This document shows positions 1-8,989 of a DNA stretch of 64,000 nucleotides, piece by piece (position 1 is the stretch's first letter; every line of letters begins with the position of its first letter). The DNA is from Alistipes sp. GTDB lineage: Bacteria; Bacteroidota; Bacteroidia; Bacteroidales; Rikenellaceae. The stretch is from contig JAFTOU010000027.1 in assembly GCA_017463615.1 (NCBI GenBank), positions 186,001-250,000 of the forward strand, written 5' to 3'. Both the position numbers and the translations under genes were made by a program. Below the pieces are notes generated by a model that had not been told where the DNA came from, ran no database searches, and was given only the letters and a program-made list of their open reading frames with translations.

Positions 1-2031
1 CAGACCCTCTATAGCGTCGTACTCCAACGGTCGGTCAAGCGAGCGGTAGAGCTGCTGCGAGATTATCGGCACAAGGGTCTGATTTACCAGTGTACTCTTT
101 CCCGAGCCACTGACACCCGTAACGCATATAAACTTTCCGAGCGGGAAGGTCACATCTATACCCTTGAGGTTATTTCCCCTCGCACCGCGGATGGTTATAC
201 TCTGTCCATTACCCTCGCGCAGGGTTTTAGGCACCTCTATGCAGCGACGACCCGAGAGGTAGTCTGCCGTAATGCCGTCAGAGGCGAGGATATCTTCAAA
301 AGTTCCCGCCGCAACAATATGTCCACCACGACGACCCGCCTTAGGACCTACATCTACAACAAAGTCAGCAGCGCGCATCATATCCTCGTCGTGCTCTACA
401 ACAATTACCGAGTTCCCCGCATCGCGTAGCTCCTTGAGCGTAGCTATAAGTCGCTTATTATCACGCTGATGCAGTCCGATGCTCGGCTCGTCAAGGATAT
501 AGAGCACATTGACCAACTTTGAGCCTATCTGCGTAGCGAGGCGTATACGCTGACTCTCGCCACCCGACAGACTGCGCGAAGCACGCGAGAGGGAGAGGTA
601 ACCCAGACCCACATCTACCAAAAAGCGCAGTCGCTCGCGTATCTCCTTGACAATCTCGGCAGCAATCTTCTGTTGCTTATCATCCAGATGACTCTCAATG
701 GTCGCCATCCACTCCGTCAGGGCGACTATAGACATATCAGAGAGCTGGGCGATACTCTTATCGCCAATCTTAAACTGCAGCGCCTCCGCCTTCAGACGGC
801 TACCACCGCAGACCGAGCACTTGCGGTAGGTGACAAACTGCGCGCGCCACTTCTCGCCATAGCGCGACTCCTCGTCGTCGGAGTATACGGCGTTGATATA
901 CTCGGCAATGCCCTCCCAGGTGCGCATCTGCACACCGCGCTGGTAGGTAAAGTCGGCGAGGTCCACCATAACGGGCTCCACATCGCCATAGAGTATGGCG
1001 TGCATACCCTCCTGCGAAATCTCGGAGATAGGGATGTCGGTAGTAAACCCATACCTGCGCCCCAGCGCTATGATTGTTGCAAAGAAGATGTTGTCCTTCT
1101 GCTTACCCAACGGAGCAATGCCGCCCTCCTTGATAGTCATACGGCTATCGGGCACAACCTTACTCATATCAAAGACAGCCTCCTCGCCCAGTCCGTTGCA
1201 GTGCGGACAAGCACCCTTCGGCGAGTTGAAGGAGAAGGTGTATGGCTCGGGGTCCTCAAAGGCTATGCCCGTAGTTGGGCACATCAGGTGGCGGGAGTAG
1301 TAGCGCATAGTGCCATCCGAGTAGTCGTGCAGCGCCATAGTACCCTTGCCCTGATTCATCGCATCGGCTATGGAGCGCATCATACGCTCGCGCATATCCT
1401 CACCCACCTTCAGACGGTCTATAACAAGCTCTATGGAGTGTGTTTTGTAGCGGTCCAGACGCTCGCCAGCCGAAAACTCGCGCACCTGCCCATCTATGCG
1501 GGCATAGATATATCCGCGCTTGGAGAGTGAGTCAAACAGCTCGCGGTAGTGACCCTTACGCTCCTTGACTACGGGGGATAATAGGGCTATCTTGCAGCCC
1601 GAATATTGCTCTATGATAAGGTCGCAAATCTGCTCGTCGGTAAAGTGCACCATCCGCTCGCCCGTCGTTGGCGAGTAGGCCGTAGAGGCGCGGGCATAGA
1701 GCAGACGCAGGAAGTCGCCTATCTCCGTCACCGTACCTACCGTAGAGCGAGGGTTCTTGTTCGTCGTCTTCTGCTCTATCGCCACCACGGGGCTGAGTCC
1801 CGAAATCTTATCCACATCCGGACGCTCCATAGAGCCGATAAACTGACGAGCGTAGGTAGAGAATGTCTCCATATACCTACGCTGCCCCTCGGCATAAATA
1901 GTATCAAAGGCGAGCGAACTCTTTCCGCTGCCCGACAAGCCTGTGATGACAACCAGCGCATTGCGCGGAATCTCCAGGTCTATATTTTTGAGGTTGTGCA
2001 CCCTTGCACCCTCTATCTTTATGCTATCCAT
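1..2031 (-). CDS. uvrA: UvrA, excinuclease ABC subunit A (3' end beyond window)
   Basis: UvrA is the ATP-driven damage sensor of nucleotide excision repair and loads UvrB on lesions. I translated 677 codons by hand; roughly 260 C-terminal residues lie outside the window. The first Walker A motif (GLSGSGKS) is at residues 31-38 and a second (GVSGSGKST) is close to the window edge. The first ABC signature (SLSGGESQR) and the CxxCxGxRL block (CSVCGGSRL) are present. In the first zinc-finger region the pair normally written CxxC reads CPTT, so one cysteine is absent, while the following CPHC pair is intact. The start codon, ATG at 2029-2031, gives the canonical N-terminus [14 protein letters not shown]. 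The identification is very secure. Confidence 0.96.
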   Translation of the reverse strand, partial: MDSIKIEGARVHNLKNIDLEIPRNALVVITGLSGSGKSSLAFDTIYAEGQRRYMETFSTYARQFIGSMERPDVDKISGLSPVVAIEQKTTNKNPRSTVGTVTEIGDFLRLLYARASTAYSPTTGERMVHFTDEQICDLIIEQYSGCKIALLSPVVKERKGHYRELFDSLSKRGYIYARIDGQVREFSAGERLDRYKTHSIELVIDRLKVGEDMRERMMRSIADAMNQGKGTMALHDYSDGTMRYYSRHLMCPTTGIAFEDPEPYTFSFNSPKGACPHCNGLGEEAVFDMSKVVPDSRMTIKEGGIAPLGKQKDNIFFATIIALGRRYGFTTDIPISEISQEGMHAILYGDVEPVMVDLADFTYQRGVQMRTWEGIAEYINAVYSDDEESRYGEKWRAQFVTYRKCSVCGGSRLKAEALQFKIGDKSIAQLSDMSIVALTEWMATIESHLDDKQQKIAAEIVKEIRERLRFLVDVGLGYLSLSRASRSLSGGESQRIRLATQIGSKLVNVLYILDEPSIGLHQRDNKRLIATLKELRDAGNSVIVVEHDEDMMRAADFVVDVGPKAGRRGGHIVAAGTFEDILASDGITADYLSGRRCIEVPKTLREGNGQSITIRGARGNNLKGIDVTFPLGKFICVTGVSGSGKSTLVNQTLVPIISQQLYRSLDRPLEYDAIEGL

Positions 2032-2040
2032 TCTGGCTAT

Positions 2041-2070
2041 TAGCCATTAGCTTTTAGCTATTGGCTTTTT
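2041..2070. repeat. Repeat C: degenerate TAGCYATTRGC units
   Basis: A short run of near-palindromic units (TAGCCATTAGC, TAGCTATTGGC) lies upstream of uvrA. The same degenerate motif recurs in most other intergenic gaps of the window, often at both edges of larger palindromes. Each unit is nearly self-complementary. Its function is unknown. Confidence 0.7.
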
Positions 2071-2130
2071 AGTGGTATTTTTTATTATTCCCCCTTATGG
2101 TGTCAAAAATAATATGCAGCAGCCCCCAAA

Positions 2131-2259
2131 AATTTGTTGTCAAAAGGTAGTAGTTACAACGCTCGGCGCGATTGGTGACGATGGGCTGTACAAGGGCGTA
2201 CTGCCCATTGTCAGCATATCGCGTTAGCGGAAGTAAATGCTGCCTTTTCACAACAAATT
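2131..2259 (+). repeat. Structured 127-bp element, copy a (subfamily A)
   Basis: The termini AATTTGTTG and CAACAAATT are inverted repeats. The inner arms GACGATGGGC and GCCCATTGTC pair with one G-T, around the apical hairpin GTAC-n6-GTAC. The right end is one base from the TAA stop of the TauE/SafE gene. This copy carries the subfamily A blocks TACAACGCTCG on the left and GTTAGCGGAAGTA on the right. See the findings for the family comparison. Confidence 0.85.
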
Positions 2260-2260
2260 G

Positions 2261-3055
2261 TTAGTTGCAGACAGTACCCATCATCTGTGCAAATATATCA
2301 TGCAGTGAGATAAATCCCACCAAGTCGGCAAAACATATCAGGACTATAACTAAGGTAAAGCCCTTGATAAAGCCCTTACCGAGGTGCGATGCGTAGTGTG
2401 ATGCAAGGAACGAGCCGATGATATTTCCCACGCCGTGCGGAACTCCAAAGAGGTAGTCTATCTGTCCATTTATAATAAAGACGGCAAGCGAAAATGGCGT
2501 AGCGACGAAGATAACAAAGTTCTTTATCGCATTTGCCGTCATAATATCCATACGCATAGCCCAGAGGGTGATTGCGAGGATAAGGTAGCCGATGCCGATG
2601 TATATATATCCGCCATAGAAGCCGATGCCCAGGAAGAGCAGGTAGTGCCATGGCTTGATGTCAAGGTTATGTCCCTCCTTAATCTTTATACGGCTATCAA
2701 AGATAAGGTATAGCAGAATGACGACCAGAATAACGCCGAAGCATATCTTGAACACCCTATCGTCTATATGCGTAGCTACCAGCGAGCCGGCTATATTTCC
2801 GATAATCACCGGCACGGAGAGCATAAGTCCATGGCGGAGGTTAAACGCGCCCTTGCGCAGAAAGGTTATCGTGGCGGTAAGGTTCTGGAGAAATACGGCG
2901 ATACGGTTTGTACCGTTGGCGATAGTTATCGGCAGGCCGAGGGCTGTAAACATAGTTACAGTAACCACCGAGCCACCGCCCGCCAGCGTATTTATCGCCC
3001 CAACGATAATTCCCGAGATGACCAAAATTAGGGTTATGCTCAAATCCAACTCCAT
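2261..3055 (-). CDS. TauE/SafE-family sulfite exporter-like permease
   Basis: This 264-residue, very hydrophobic inner-membrane protein belongs to the TauE/SafE (formerly DUF81) family, whose members move sulfite, sulfonates or other organic anions. The family start is clear: an N-terminal helix followed by GAINTLAGGGSVVT, the glycine-rich turn typical of the group, then NGTNR. About eight membrane segments can be counted. The substrate cannot be read from sequence. The gene stands alone, with a structured repeat directly after its stop and a divergent S1-domain gene upstream. The start at 3055 is supported by the aligned N-terminus. Confidence 0.85.
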   Translation of the reverse strand: MELDLSITLILVISGIIVGAINTLAGGGSVVTVTMFTALGLPITIANGTNRIAVFLQNLTATITFLRKGAFNLRHGLMLSVPVIIGNIAGSLVATHIDDRVFKICFGVILVVILLYLIFDSRIKIKEGHNLDIKPWHYLLFLGIGFYGGYIYIGIGYLILAITLWAMRMDIMTANAIKNFVIFVATPFSLAVFIINGQIDYLFGVPHGVGNIIGSFLASHYASHLGKGFIKGFTLVIVLICFADLVGFISLHDIFAQMMGTVCN

Positions 3056-3125
3056 ATCTTTCCCACTTTTTCCTTTTTAAGAACTCAAAAATAGCAAAAT
3101 TTTCGGAAAGTTGCAATGTTTTATC

Positions 3126-3133
3126 TATTTTTG
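3126..3133 (+). promoter_or_regulatory. Bacteroidota -7 box for the 3174 gene
   Basis: TATTTTTG fits the TAnnTTTG -7 consensus of Bacteroidota sigma factor ABfA and sits 40 bp before the start of the S1-domain gene. No convincing -33 TTTG is seen at the right spacing, so this is tentative. Confidence 0.4.
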
Positions 3134-3173
3134 CACCAAATTAACGACAATATAGTAAAACCGATATAGCAAA

Positions 3174-4010
3174 ATGAAGGTTGGCGAAATACAGACACTA
3201 ACCGTAAGCCGTCTGTCGGACTACGGACTCTATCTTGCAGACGAGCAGGGCAACGAGGCGCTGCTTCCAAACCGCTATGTATCTCTGACGCAGAAGGTTG
3301 GCGACAGCGTGGAGGTGTTTATCTATCACGACTCAGAGGATAGAATCACCGCCACTACCGACAAGCCGACAATTACGGCAGGTCGCGTGGCGTGGCTCAA
3401 GGTGGTGGACAAGAATATCCACGGCGCATTTTTAGATTGGGGCATTGCGGGCAAGGACCTCTTTCTGCCAAACCGCAACCAGCAGGGTGGCATAGTTATT
3501 GGCAACCACTACCCCGTATATATGTATGTGGACGACATCACAGGTCGTTGCGTGGCGACAAACAAGCTGCGCGCCTATGTTAATAACGACGACATAGTGA
3601 CCGTAGACAAGGGTCAGCAGGTGGATATCCTCGTGGTCTCCGAGAGCCCTATAGGCTACCGCGTGATTGTAGAGAATCGCCACTGGGGCATGCTCTATAA
3701 GAACCAGATTTTCCGTCCTCTCTCGCTCGGTGAGCGCACGACAGCCTATGTTGTAAAGGTTACCGACGAGCGCCGCATAGACCTCTCGCTCCAGCGTCGC
3801 GGCTATGTGCAGGTGAAGGATAGCGCCGAACAGCTCTACGAGGCTATCGTAGCGGCAGGCGGCTCACTCGCCCTTACGGACAACAGTTCGCCAGAGCAGA
3901 TTCAAAGCACCCTGCAGATGAGCAAGAAGCTCTTTAAGCGCTCCCTGGGTGTACTTATGAGCCACAACCGCGTAACGGTAGACGAGAACGGAATAAAGAT
4001 TACGAAGTAA
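3174..4010 (+). CDS. CvfB/YitL-like S1-domain RNA-binding protein
   Basis: The 278-residue protein resembles the CvfB (YitL) family, which contains several S1-type OB folds followed by a C-terminal winged helix and binds RNA; in Firmicutes it affects virulence gene expression. S1-like stretches are recognisable at about residues 1-60 (VGEIQTLTVSRLSDYGLYL), 66-130 (with GAFLDWGIAGKDLFLP) and 145-205. The last 65 residues fit a winged helix (LTDNSSPEQIQSTLQMSKK). The stop overlaps the next start by one base (TAATG), implying translational coupling with the methyltransferase. The RNA target is unknown. Confidence 0.85.
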   Translation: MKVGEIQTLTVSRLSDYGLYLADEQGNEALLPNRYVSLTQKVGDSVEVFIYHDSEDRITATTDKPTITAGRVAWLKVVDKNIHGAFLDWGIAGKDLFLPNRNQQGGIVIGNHYPVYMYVDDITGRCVATNKLRAYVNNDDIVTVDKGQQVDILVVSESPIGYRVIVENRHWGMLYKNQIFRPLSLGERTTAYVVKVTDERRIDLSLQRRGYVQVKDSAEQLYEAIVAAGGSLALTDNSSPEQIQSTLQMSKKLFKRSLGVLMSHNRVTVDENGIKITK

Positions 4011-4774
4011 TGGCAAAGATTGCAACTGCCGAGAGAGTTTCGCGCGAGGCGTCAGACAACTATGTCTTTCAGCGCTCACTGCTCGCCTATCACCACGCCG
4101 CCACAATGATTAGTGGCGATGTACTGGAGATAGGCACAGGCACGGGCTATGGTATAGAGATTCTCGCACCACATTGCGACCGCTTCATCACGGTAGATAA
4201 GTTTCTTGACCCATCTGTCATGGTAGAGGCTCCCAACTGCGAGCGACTGCAGATGTGCGTTCCGCCACTGGGCTTTGAGAGCGGCAGCTTTGACTATGTG
4301 GTTAGCTTTCAGGTAATTGAGCATATCAAGAAGGATACAGACTTTGTCCGCGAGGTGGCTCGCGTATTGCGCCCGGGTGGTAAGTTTATCGTCTCTACGC
4401 CCAACGCCCCAATGTCGCTCACTCGCAACCCATGGCATATCAGAGAGTATACCGCCGAGCAGCTCCAAAATCTGCTAAGCATAGCCTTCAGCACCATCAC
4501 TAAGGGTGGCGTTACGGGCAACGAGAAGATTATGGAGTACTACGAGAAAAACCGCGAGGGGGTGCGCCGCATCACCCGCTTTGATATCCTTGATTTGCAG
4601 CACCGCCTGCCTCGCCAGCTGCTACAGATTCCGTACGACATCCTCAACCGCCTCAACCGTCGCCGCCTGCTCAAGCAGAATAACAACCTCACGACATCTA
4701 TCACAATGTCGGACTACGCAGTAAGCGACACTACCGACGGGGCATTTGACCTATTTTTCGTCGCAACAAAATAA
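4010..4774 (+). CDS. Class I SAM-dependent methyltransferase
   Basis: This 254-residue cytoplasmic enzyme has a Rossmann-type SAM-binding fold. Motif I, VLEIGTGTGYG, is at residues 38-48. An acidic residue follows in ITVDKF, then the post-I block SFQVIEHI and the motif LRPGGKFIVSTPN. The pattern is that of the Methyltransf_11/UbiG-like group acting on small molecules or lipids, and the substrate cannot be assigned. It starts inside the stop of the CvfB-like gene (TAATG) and is probably the second gene of a two-gene unit. The C-terminal 70 residues (residues 185-254) are outside the conserved fold and may help bind substrate. Confidence 0.85.
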   Translation: MAKIATAERVSREASDNYVFQRSLLAYHHAATMISGDVLEIGTGTGYGIEILAPHCDRFITVDKFLDPSVMVEAPNCERLQMCVPPLGFESGSFDYVVSFQVIEHIKKDTDFVREVARVLRPGGKFIVSTPNAPMSLTRNPWHIREYTAEQLQNLLSIAFSTITKGGVTGNEKIMEYYEKNREGVRRITRFDILDLQHRLPRQLLQIPYDILNRLNRRRLLKQNNNLTTSITMSDYAVSDTTDGAFDLFFVATK

Positions 4775-4779
4775 TCAGT

Positions 4780-4830
4780 TTTAACGATTATCATTAAACA
4801 CCAAAAATCGGTTTAATGTTTATCGTTAAA
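4780..4830. promoter_or_regulatory. 20-bp inverted repeat upstream of glnN
   Basis: The arms at 4780-4799 and 4811-4830 match at 18 of 20 positions when one is reverse-complemented (TTTAACGAT...ATTAAAC), with an 11-base spacer. It lies just after the methyltransferase stop and ends 23 bases before the -33 box of glnN. It could be a terminator for the upstream unit or, given its dyad symmetry next to a nitrogen-assimilation promoter, a regulator-binding site. The sequence alone does not decide. Confidence 0.6.
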
Positions 4831-4853
4831 CCATCGTAACTTTGGTGCGATTT

Positions 4854-4886
4854 TTTGCTATTATTTGAGAAAAATAACTACCTTTG
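4854..4886 (+). promoter_or_regulatory. glnN promoter (-33 TTTG, -7 TACCTTTG)
   Basis: TTTG at 4854-4857 and TACCTTTG at 4879-4886 are 21 bases apart, matching the Bacteroidota promoter consensus. The start codon is 17 bases beyond the -7 box, so the leader would be very short. Confidence 0.75.
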
Positions 4887-4902
4887 CAGAAAATCGTAAT
4901 AT

Positions 4903-7077
4903 ATGTCATTACTTCGTTTCAATATGCTTGAGCGTGCGCTTGAGCAGAGGGCGGTAGAGGTTACGCCGCCGAGCAACAATCCATCCGACTACTTTGGCGA
5001 GAAGGTCTTTGGGCGCAAGCAGATGCGCAAGTATCTGAACAAGCAGACCTTTGAGGCGCTGATTGCGACCATAGAGAACAACACCCCTCTAACTCAGGAG
5101 GTTGCCGACGCCGTAGCGGCGGGTATGCGTCAGTGGGCACTCAGCCACGGCGCAGACCACTACTGCCACTGGTTTCAGCCACTGACGGGCGGTACTGCCG
5201 AGAAGCACGACTCCTTTGCCGAGCCTGATGGCCAGGGCGGACTGTTAGAGGAGTTCTCGGGCAAGGTGCTCATACAGCAGGAGCCTGACGCCTCAAGTTT
5301 CCCAAGTGGCGGCATCCGCAACACCTTTGAGGCGCGCGGTTACTCGGCGTGGGACCCCACATCGCCAGCCTTTATCGTTGATACAACACTCTGCATCCCT
5401 ACCCTATTTATCGCCTACAATGGCGAGGCGCTGGACTACAAGACCCCACTGCTCCGCTCTATTCAGGCGGTGAACAAGGCAGCTACAGATGTCTGCCGAT
5501 ACTTTGACAAGAGCGTGGAGAGGGTATACTCCTACCTCGGTTGGGAGCAGGAGTATTTCCTTATAGACGACGCCCTCTGGTCGGCACGCCCCGACCTTGT
5601 GCAGACGGGTCGCACGCTGATGGGCCACGAGGCAGCGAAGAATCAGCAGCTGGACGACCACTACTTCGGCGCTATACCTTCGCGCGTGATTGCCTTTATG
5701 AAAGACCTTGAGTATGAGAGCCTTAAGCTCGGCATACCTCTCAAGACGCGCCACAACGAGGTTGCTCCAAATCAGTTTGAGCTTGCGCCTGTATATGAGG
5801 AGGCAAACCTTGCCAACGACCACAACCAGCTGCTCATTACCATAATGAATCAGGTAGCCAAGCGCCACCACTTCCGCGTGCTGCTGCACGAGAAGCCATT
5901 TAAGGGTATCAACGGCTCGGGTAAGCACAACAACTGGTCACTCGGAACAGATGCGGGTGTAAACCTGCTCCGTCCAGGCAAGACTGCCTTTGAGAATCTG
6001 CAGTTTATAACCTTCCTTGTCAATGTCATCGCCGCCGTACATAAGCACAATGGGCTGCTCAAGGCATCTGTAATGTCGGCAACAAACGAGCACCGTCTCG
6101 GCGCTGGCGAGGCACCTCCGGCGATTATATCTACATTCCTCGGCTCACAGATTTCGTCCGTGCTGGATAAGATTGAGAGTTCCAAGAGCGACGAGGATAT
6201 ACGCTTTGACTCAAAAAATATCTTCCGCATGAGCGGACTGAGCCAGATACCATCTCTGCTGCGCGACAATACCGACCGCAACCGCACATCGCCATTTGCA
6301 TTTACTGGTAACCGCTTTGAGTTCCGCGCTGTGGGCTCGTCGGACAACTGCGCCGAGGCTATTATTGTCATCAACACCGCCGTGGCGGAGCAGTTGGTTA
6401 GCTTCAAGCAGACCGTAGATGCTAAGATTGAGCGTGGCGAGAAGCGCGAAAGGGCGATATACGAGACCATCCGCGAGCTCATCAAGCAGAGCAAGCCTGT
6501 GCGCTTTGACGGCAACGGCTACTCGGACGAGTGGAAGGAGGAGGCTGCACGCCGTGGCCTTGACTGCCAGACATCCGCACCGCTCAACTTTGACCGCTAT
6601 ACCGACGAGCAGACCGTGCGTATGTTCGGCAATATGGGCGTATATAATAAGGTAGAGCTTGAGGCACGCGCCGAGATTAAGCGCGAGATGTATGTCAAGA
6701 AGATACAGATTGAGGCTCGCGTGCTTGGCGACCTTGTGATGAACCATATCGTACCTATCGCCTCAAAGTACGAGGGCGTGCTGCTGGATAAGGCTTGGAA
6801 GCTGCAGCAACTGGGTATGAGCTGGGCTACCGACCGTGAACTTATAGAGGATATCCAGAGTCGCACAGCGAAGATTCAGACACTTGTTGCCGAGATGATT
6901 GAGTGCCGCAAGCGTGCTAACCGCATAGAGGATATGCGCCAGAAGGCTATCGCCTACCACGACACCGTCGCCGTATTCTTTGACACCATCCGCACCGAGA
7001 TTGATAAACTCGAGGAGGTCGTAGACGACCAAATCTGGACCCTGCCAAAGTACCGCGAGATACTGTTTATCAAGTAG
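4903..7077 (+). CDS. glnN: Type III glutamine synthetase (GSIII)
   Basis: GSIII makes glutamine from glutamate, ammonia and ATP and is the main ammonia-assimilating synthetase of many Bacteroidales. The 724-residue length is typical of the family and far longer than GSI or GSII. Diagnostic stretches include PLTGGTAEKHDSF, the Glu-rich metal-site region LEEFSGKVLIQQEPDASSFP, and NGSGKHNNWSLGTD, which contains the conserved ATP/glutamate-site residues. The start follows a strong promoter by only 17 bases and is preceded by an inverted repeat, which suggests transcriptional control by nitrogen supply. No glnK or amtB lies nearby in the window. Confidence 0.97.
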   Translation: MSLLRFNMLERALEQRAVEVTPPSNNPSDYFGEKVFGRKQMRKYLNKQTFEALIATIENNTPLTQEVADAVAAGMRQWALSHGADHYCHWFQPLTGGTAEKHDSFAEPDGQGGLLEEFSGKVLIQQEPDASSFPSGGIRNTFEARGYSAWDPTSPAFIVDTTLCIPTLFIAYNGEALDYKTPLLRSIQAVNKAATDVCRYFDKSVERVYSYLGWEQEYFLIDDALWSARPDLVQTGRTLMGHEAAKNQQLDDHYFGAIPSRVIAFMKDLEYESLKLGIPLKTRHNEVAPNQFELAPVYEEANLANDHNQLLITIMNQVAKRHHFRVLLHEKPFKGINGSGKHNNWSLGTDAGVNLLRPGKTAFENLQFITFLVNVIAAVHKHNGLLKASVMSATNEHRLGAGEAPPAIISTFLGSQISSVLDKIESSKSDEDIRFDSKNIFRMSGLSQIPSLLRDNTDRNRTSPFAFTGNRFEFRAVGSSDNCAEAIIVINTAVAEQLVSFKQTVDAKIERGEKRERAIYETIRELIKQSKPVRFDGNGYSDEWKEEAARRGLDCQTSAPLNFDRYTDEQTVRMFGNMGVYNKVELEARAEIKREMYVKKIQIEARVLGDLVMNHIVPIASKYEGVLLDKAWKLQQLGMSWATDRELIEDIQSRTAKIQTLVAEMIECRKRANRIEDMRQKAIAYHDTVAVFFDTIRTEIDKLEEVVDDQIWTLPKYREILFIK

Positions 7078-7256
7078 CCGTTGGCTGTTGGCTATTAGCT
7101 TTTTTAGAGGTGTCGCTGCGCGACAATATTTATAGGGTGCGAGGAGCGCCCTATTTTTATTACGGCTTATACTGTCATCATTCGGCTTGCACCGTCGTCA
7201 CCTCATCGCACCATTTTAGCGTCATTCGGCTTGCACCGTCATCACCTCGTCGTACC
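7078..7256. repeat. Gap with repeats C, E and two tandem F units
   Basis: The 306-base gap after glnN holds no gene. Directly after the stop comes repeat C (GCCGTTGGCTGTTGGC), then a hairpin of family E (GTGTCGC-TGCGCGACA followed by TTTATAGGGTGC). Next come two tandem copies of a unit of about 44 bases (CGGCTTGCACCGTC...CACCATTTT), each ending in a sequence like the left terminus of the 127-bp element. The third such terminus opens element copy b. This looks like layered insertion at one site. Confidence 0.7.
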
Positions 7257-7384
7257 ATTTTGGTGTCAGAGTGGTGCATTTGCGGTGCATCGTGAAAAAG
7301 AGCAGTCGCGGATAGTACTAAAGCGTACAGCCGCGACTGCTATTTAAGGGATGTGCCGCAAATGCGCCACTATCACACCAAAAT
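7257..7384 (+). repeat. Structured 127-bp element, copy b (subfamily B)
   Basis: The termini ATTTTGGTG and CACCAAAAT pair exactly. The outer arm AGTGGTGCATTTGCGG pairs with CCGCAAATGCGCCACT through a single G-T, and the inner arms AGCAGTCGCGG and CCGCGACTGCT pair exactly around GTAC-n6-GTAC. The last base is shared with the TAA stop of the zinc-ribbon gene. Confidence 0.88.
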
Positions 7385-8133
7385 TACTCCTCGGTAGGGA
7401 CTAAAATACGACCACAATACTCACACACAATCAGCTTCTTGCCGAGGCTAACCTCTACCTGGCGCTGTGGTGGGATGCGGTTGAAGCAGCCAGAGCAAGC
7501 GTCGCGCTGGATGGTTACCACTGCAAGGCCATTGCGCACCTTGCTACGAATACGGTCGTAAGCGGCGAGCAGGCGGTCGTCAATCTTCTTCTTTGCAACC
7601 TCTGCCTGAGCCATCAGAGACTCCACCTGGTCAGCGGTCTCGCTCTCAATATTTGCGAGCTCAGTACGCTTAGCCTCAAGGTCTACATTACGCTCGGCAA
7701 TCTGAGCCTCGGTCTGCTCTACCTTAGCCTTCTTAGCCTTGATAGCTGCAGCATACTCGCGCAGGTGCTTCTCAGCGAGGCGAATCTCAAGCTCCTGATA
7801 GTCAATCTCCTTGGCGATAGCGTCAAACTCGCGGTTATTGCGGACATTTGCCTGCTGCTCGTTGTACTTTGCAATAAGCATATTTGCCTCGTCAATCTGA
7901 CGGCGACGCTGACGAGTCAGAGCACCCAGCTCCTCAATCTCGGCATTGATACCCTCTACACGAGTTCTCAGACCTGCGATCTCGTCGTCCAGATCCTGCA
8001 CCTCATCAGGAAGCTCACCCTTTACCTTGTTGATCTCGTCAATCTGCGAATCAATCTTCTGCAACTCGTAAAGAGCCATAATCTTCTCGTACATCGAGTA
8101 ATCTACCTCTGCGGTTTTCTTTGTTGTAGCCAT
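7384..8133 (-). CDS. Coiled-coil protein with C4 zinc ribbon (DUF164-type)
   Basis: The 249-residue protein is a long antiparallel coiled coil (about residues 20-190, rich in E, K, A and Q heptads) ending in a C4 zinc ribbon. Cysteine pairs CSGC and CEYC are separated by the typical beta-hairpin, with the sequence IPPQRQVE between. This is the architecture of the zf-RING_7/DUF164 family, found beside Nif3-like genes in many bacteria, and here it follows the Nif3 gene by 54 bases. Nucleic-acid binding is a plausible role, but no function is established from the sequence. The stop overlaps the end of a structured repeat. Confidence 0.85.
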   Translation of the reverse strand: MATTKKTAEVDYSMYEKIMALYELQKIDSQIDEINKVKGELPDEVQDLDDEIAGLRTRVEGINAEIEELGALTRQRRRQIDEANMLIAKYNEQQANVRNNREFDAIAKEIDYQELEIRLAEKHLREYAAAIKAKKAKVEQTEAQIAERNVDLEAKRTELANIESETADQVESLMAQAEVAKKKIDDRLLAAYDRIRSKVRNGLAVVTIQRDACSGCFNRIPPQRQVEVSLGKKLIVCEYCGRILVPTEE

Positions 8134-8187
8134 ATATTATTATTTTTTAATATTCTCTAACGCCTTAACACGCTAACTTCCAAAGCA

Positions 8188-8985
8188 TTACAACGAGTAA
8201 TACATTGGGTTTTCTGATTTCGCGCTCTTATAGAGCGCAAAGGTACTAATTTTTTTTGAGAAATCCGCCAAAATATTGAATAATAAATCAATTGCGCAAT
8301 ATTCGCTCTCAAAATGACCCACATCGCAGAGGGTAAAACGCCCATCTGGCAGGTAATATTGGTTATATTTCAGGTCGGCGGTTACATATATATCGCATCC
8401 CGACGCTGCCGCCTGCTCAATGAGCGAGCCACCCGCGCCCGTGCATATTGCTACGCGCTGAACGCTATCTTTCACCACCTTGCTATGGCGAATAGCCTTG
8501 CAACCGAGCGTTGTGCGCAGCAGGGCGAAGAAGGAGTTTGTACCCATCGGCTCTGGCAGGGCGCCGACAACGCCGAAGCCCACAGAGGCATCTGTGCGCG
8601 ACGGCTCAAGGGTCTGCATATCAGTGATGCCCAGCATCTGACCCAAGTGCCAACTCATACCTCCCTTTACGGAGTCAAGGTTTGTGTGACAAGCATAGAG
8701 GGCAATACTGTGCTTTATAGCACTCTCCACGCAACGCTCTACCACCGAGGCGGAGTTGAAGCGCTTGAGGGGGCTAAAGACAATAGGATGGTGGGTAATA
8801 ATCATACCGCAACCCAGCTCCAGCGCCTCCTCAATAACCTGCTCGGTAACATCTACCGCCAGCAGCACACCACCGCGGAGCTCGTCATCCAATCGGCCGA
8901 CAATAAGACCTGCATTGTCGTAGCTCTCCTGCAGCGAGAGTGGCGCAAAGGCCTCTATACAATCTGTTATCTCTCTGATTTTCAT
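8188..8985 (-). CDS. Nif3-like dinuclear metal centre protein (YbgI/YqfO family)
   Basis: The 265-residue protein belongs to the Nif3 family, widespread and fold-wise a metal-dependent hydrolase sometimes annotated as GTP cyclohydrolase I type 2; its physiological role is unsettled. Metal-ligand motifs are visible: THHP near residue 70, HTNLD near 105 and the C-terminal DVGHFESE. I chose the ATG at 8983-8985 (MKIREITDCIEAFAPLSLQE), the canonical N-terminus, rather than an open frame running 89 codons further upstream through the MerR gene. It lies 4 bases after the MerR stop, in one operon with the zinc-ribbon gene. Confidence 0.92.
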   Translation of the reverse strand: MKIREITDCIEAFAPLSLQESYDNAGLIVGRLDDELRGGVLLAVDVTEQVIEEALELGCGMIITHHPIVFSPLKRFNSASVVERCVESAIKHSIALYACHTNLDSVKGGMSWHLGQMLGITDMQTLEPSRTDASVGFGVVGALPEPMGTNSFFALLRTTLGCKAIRHSKVVKDSVQRVAICTGAGGSLIEQAAASGCDIYVTADLKYNQYYLPDGRFTLCDVGHFESEYCAIDLLFNILADFSKKISTFALYKSAKSENPMYYSL

Positions 8986-8989
8986 AGCA

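Noticed and set aside
673-1530. + strand open frame of 285 codons at the left edge
   Set aside because: It lies entirely opposite uvrA, whose frame is continuous and fully conserved.
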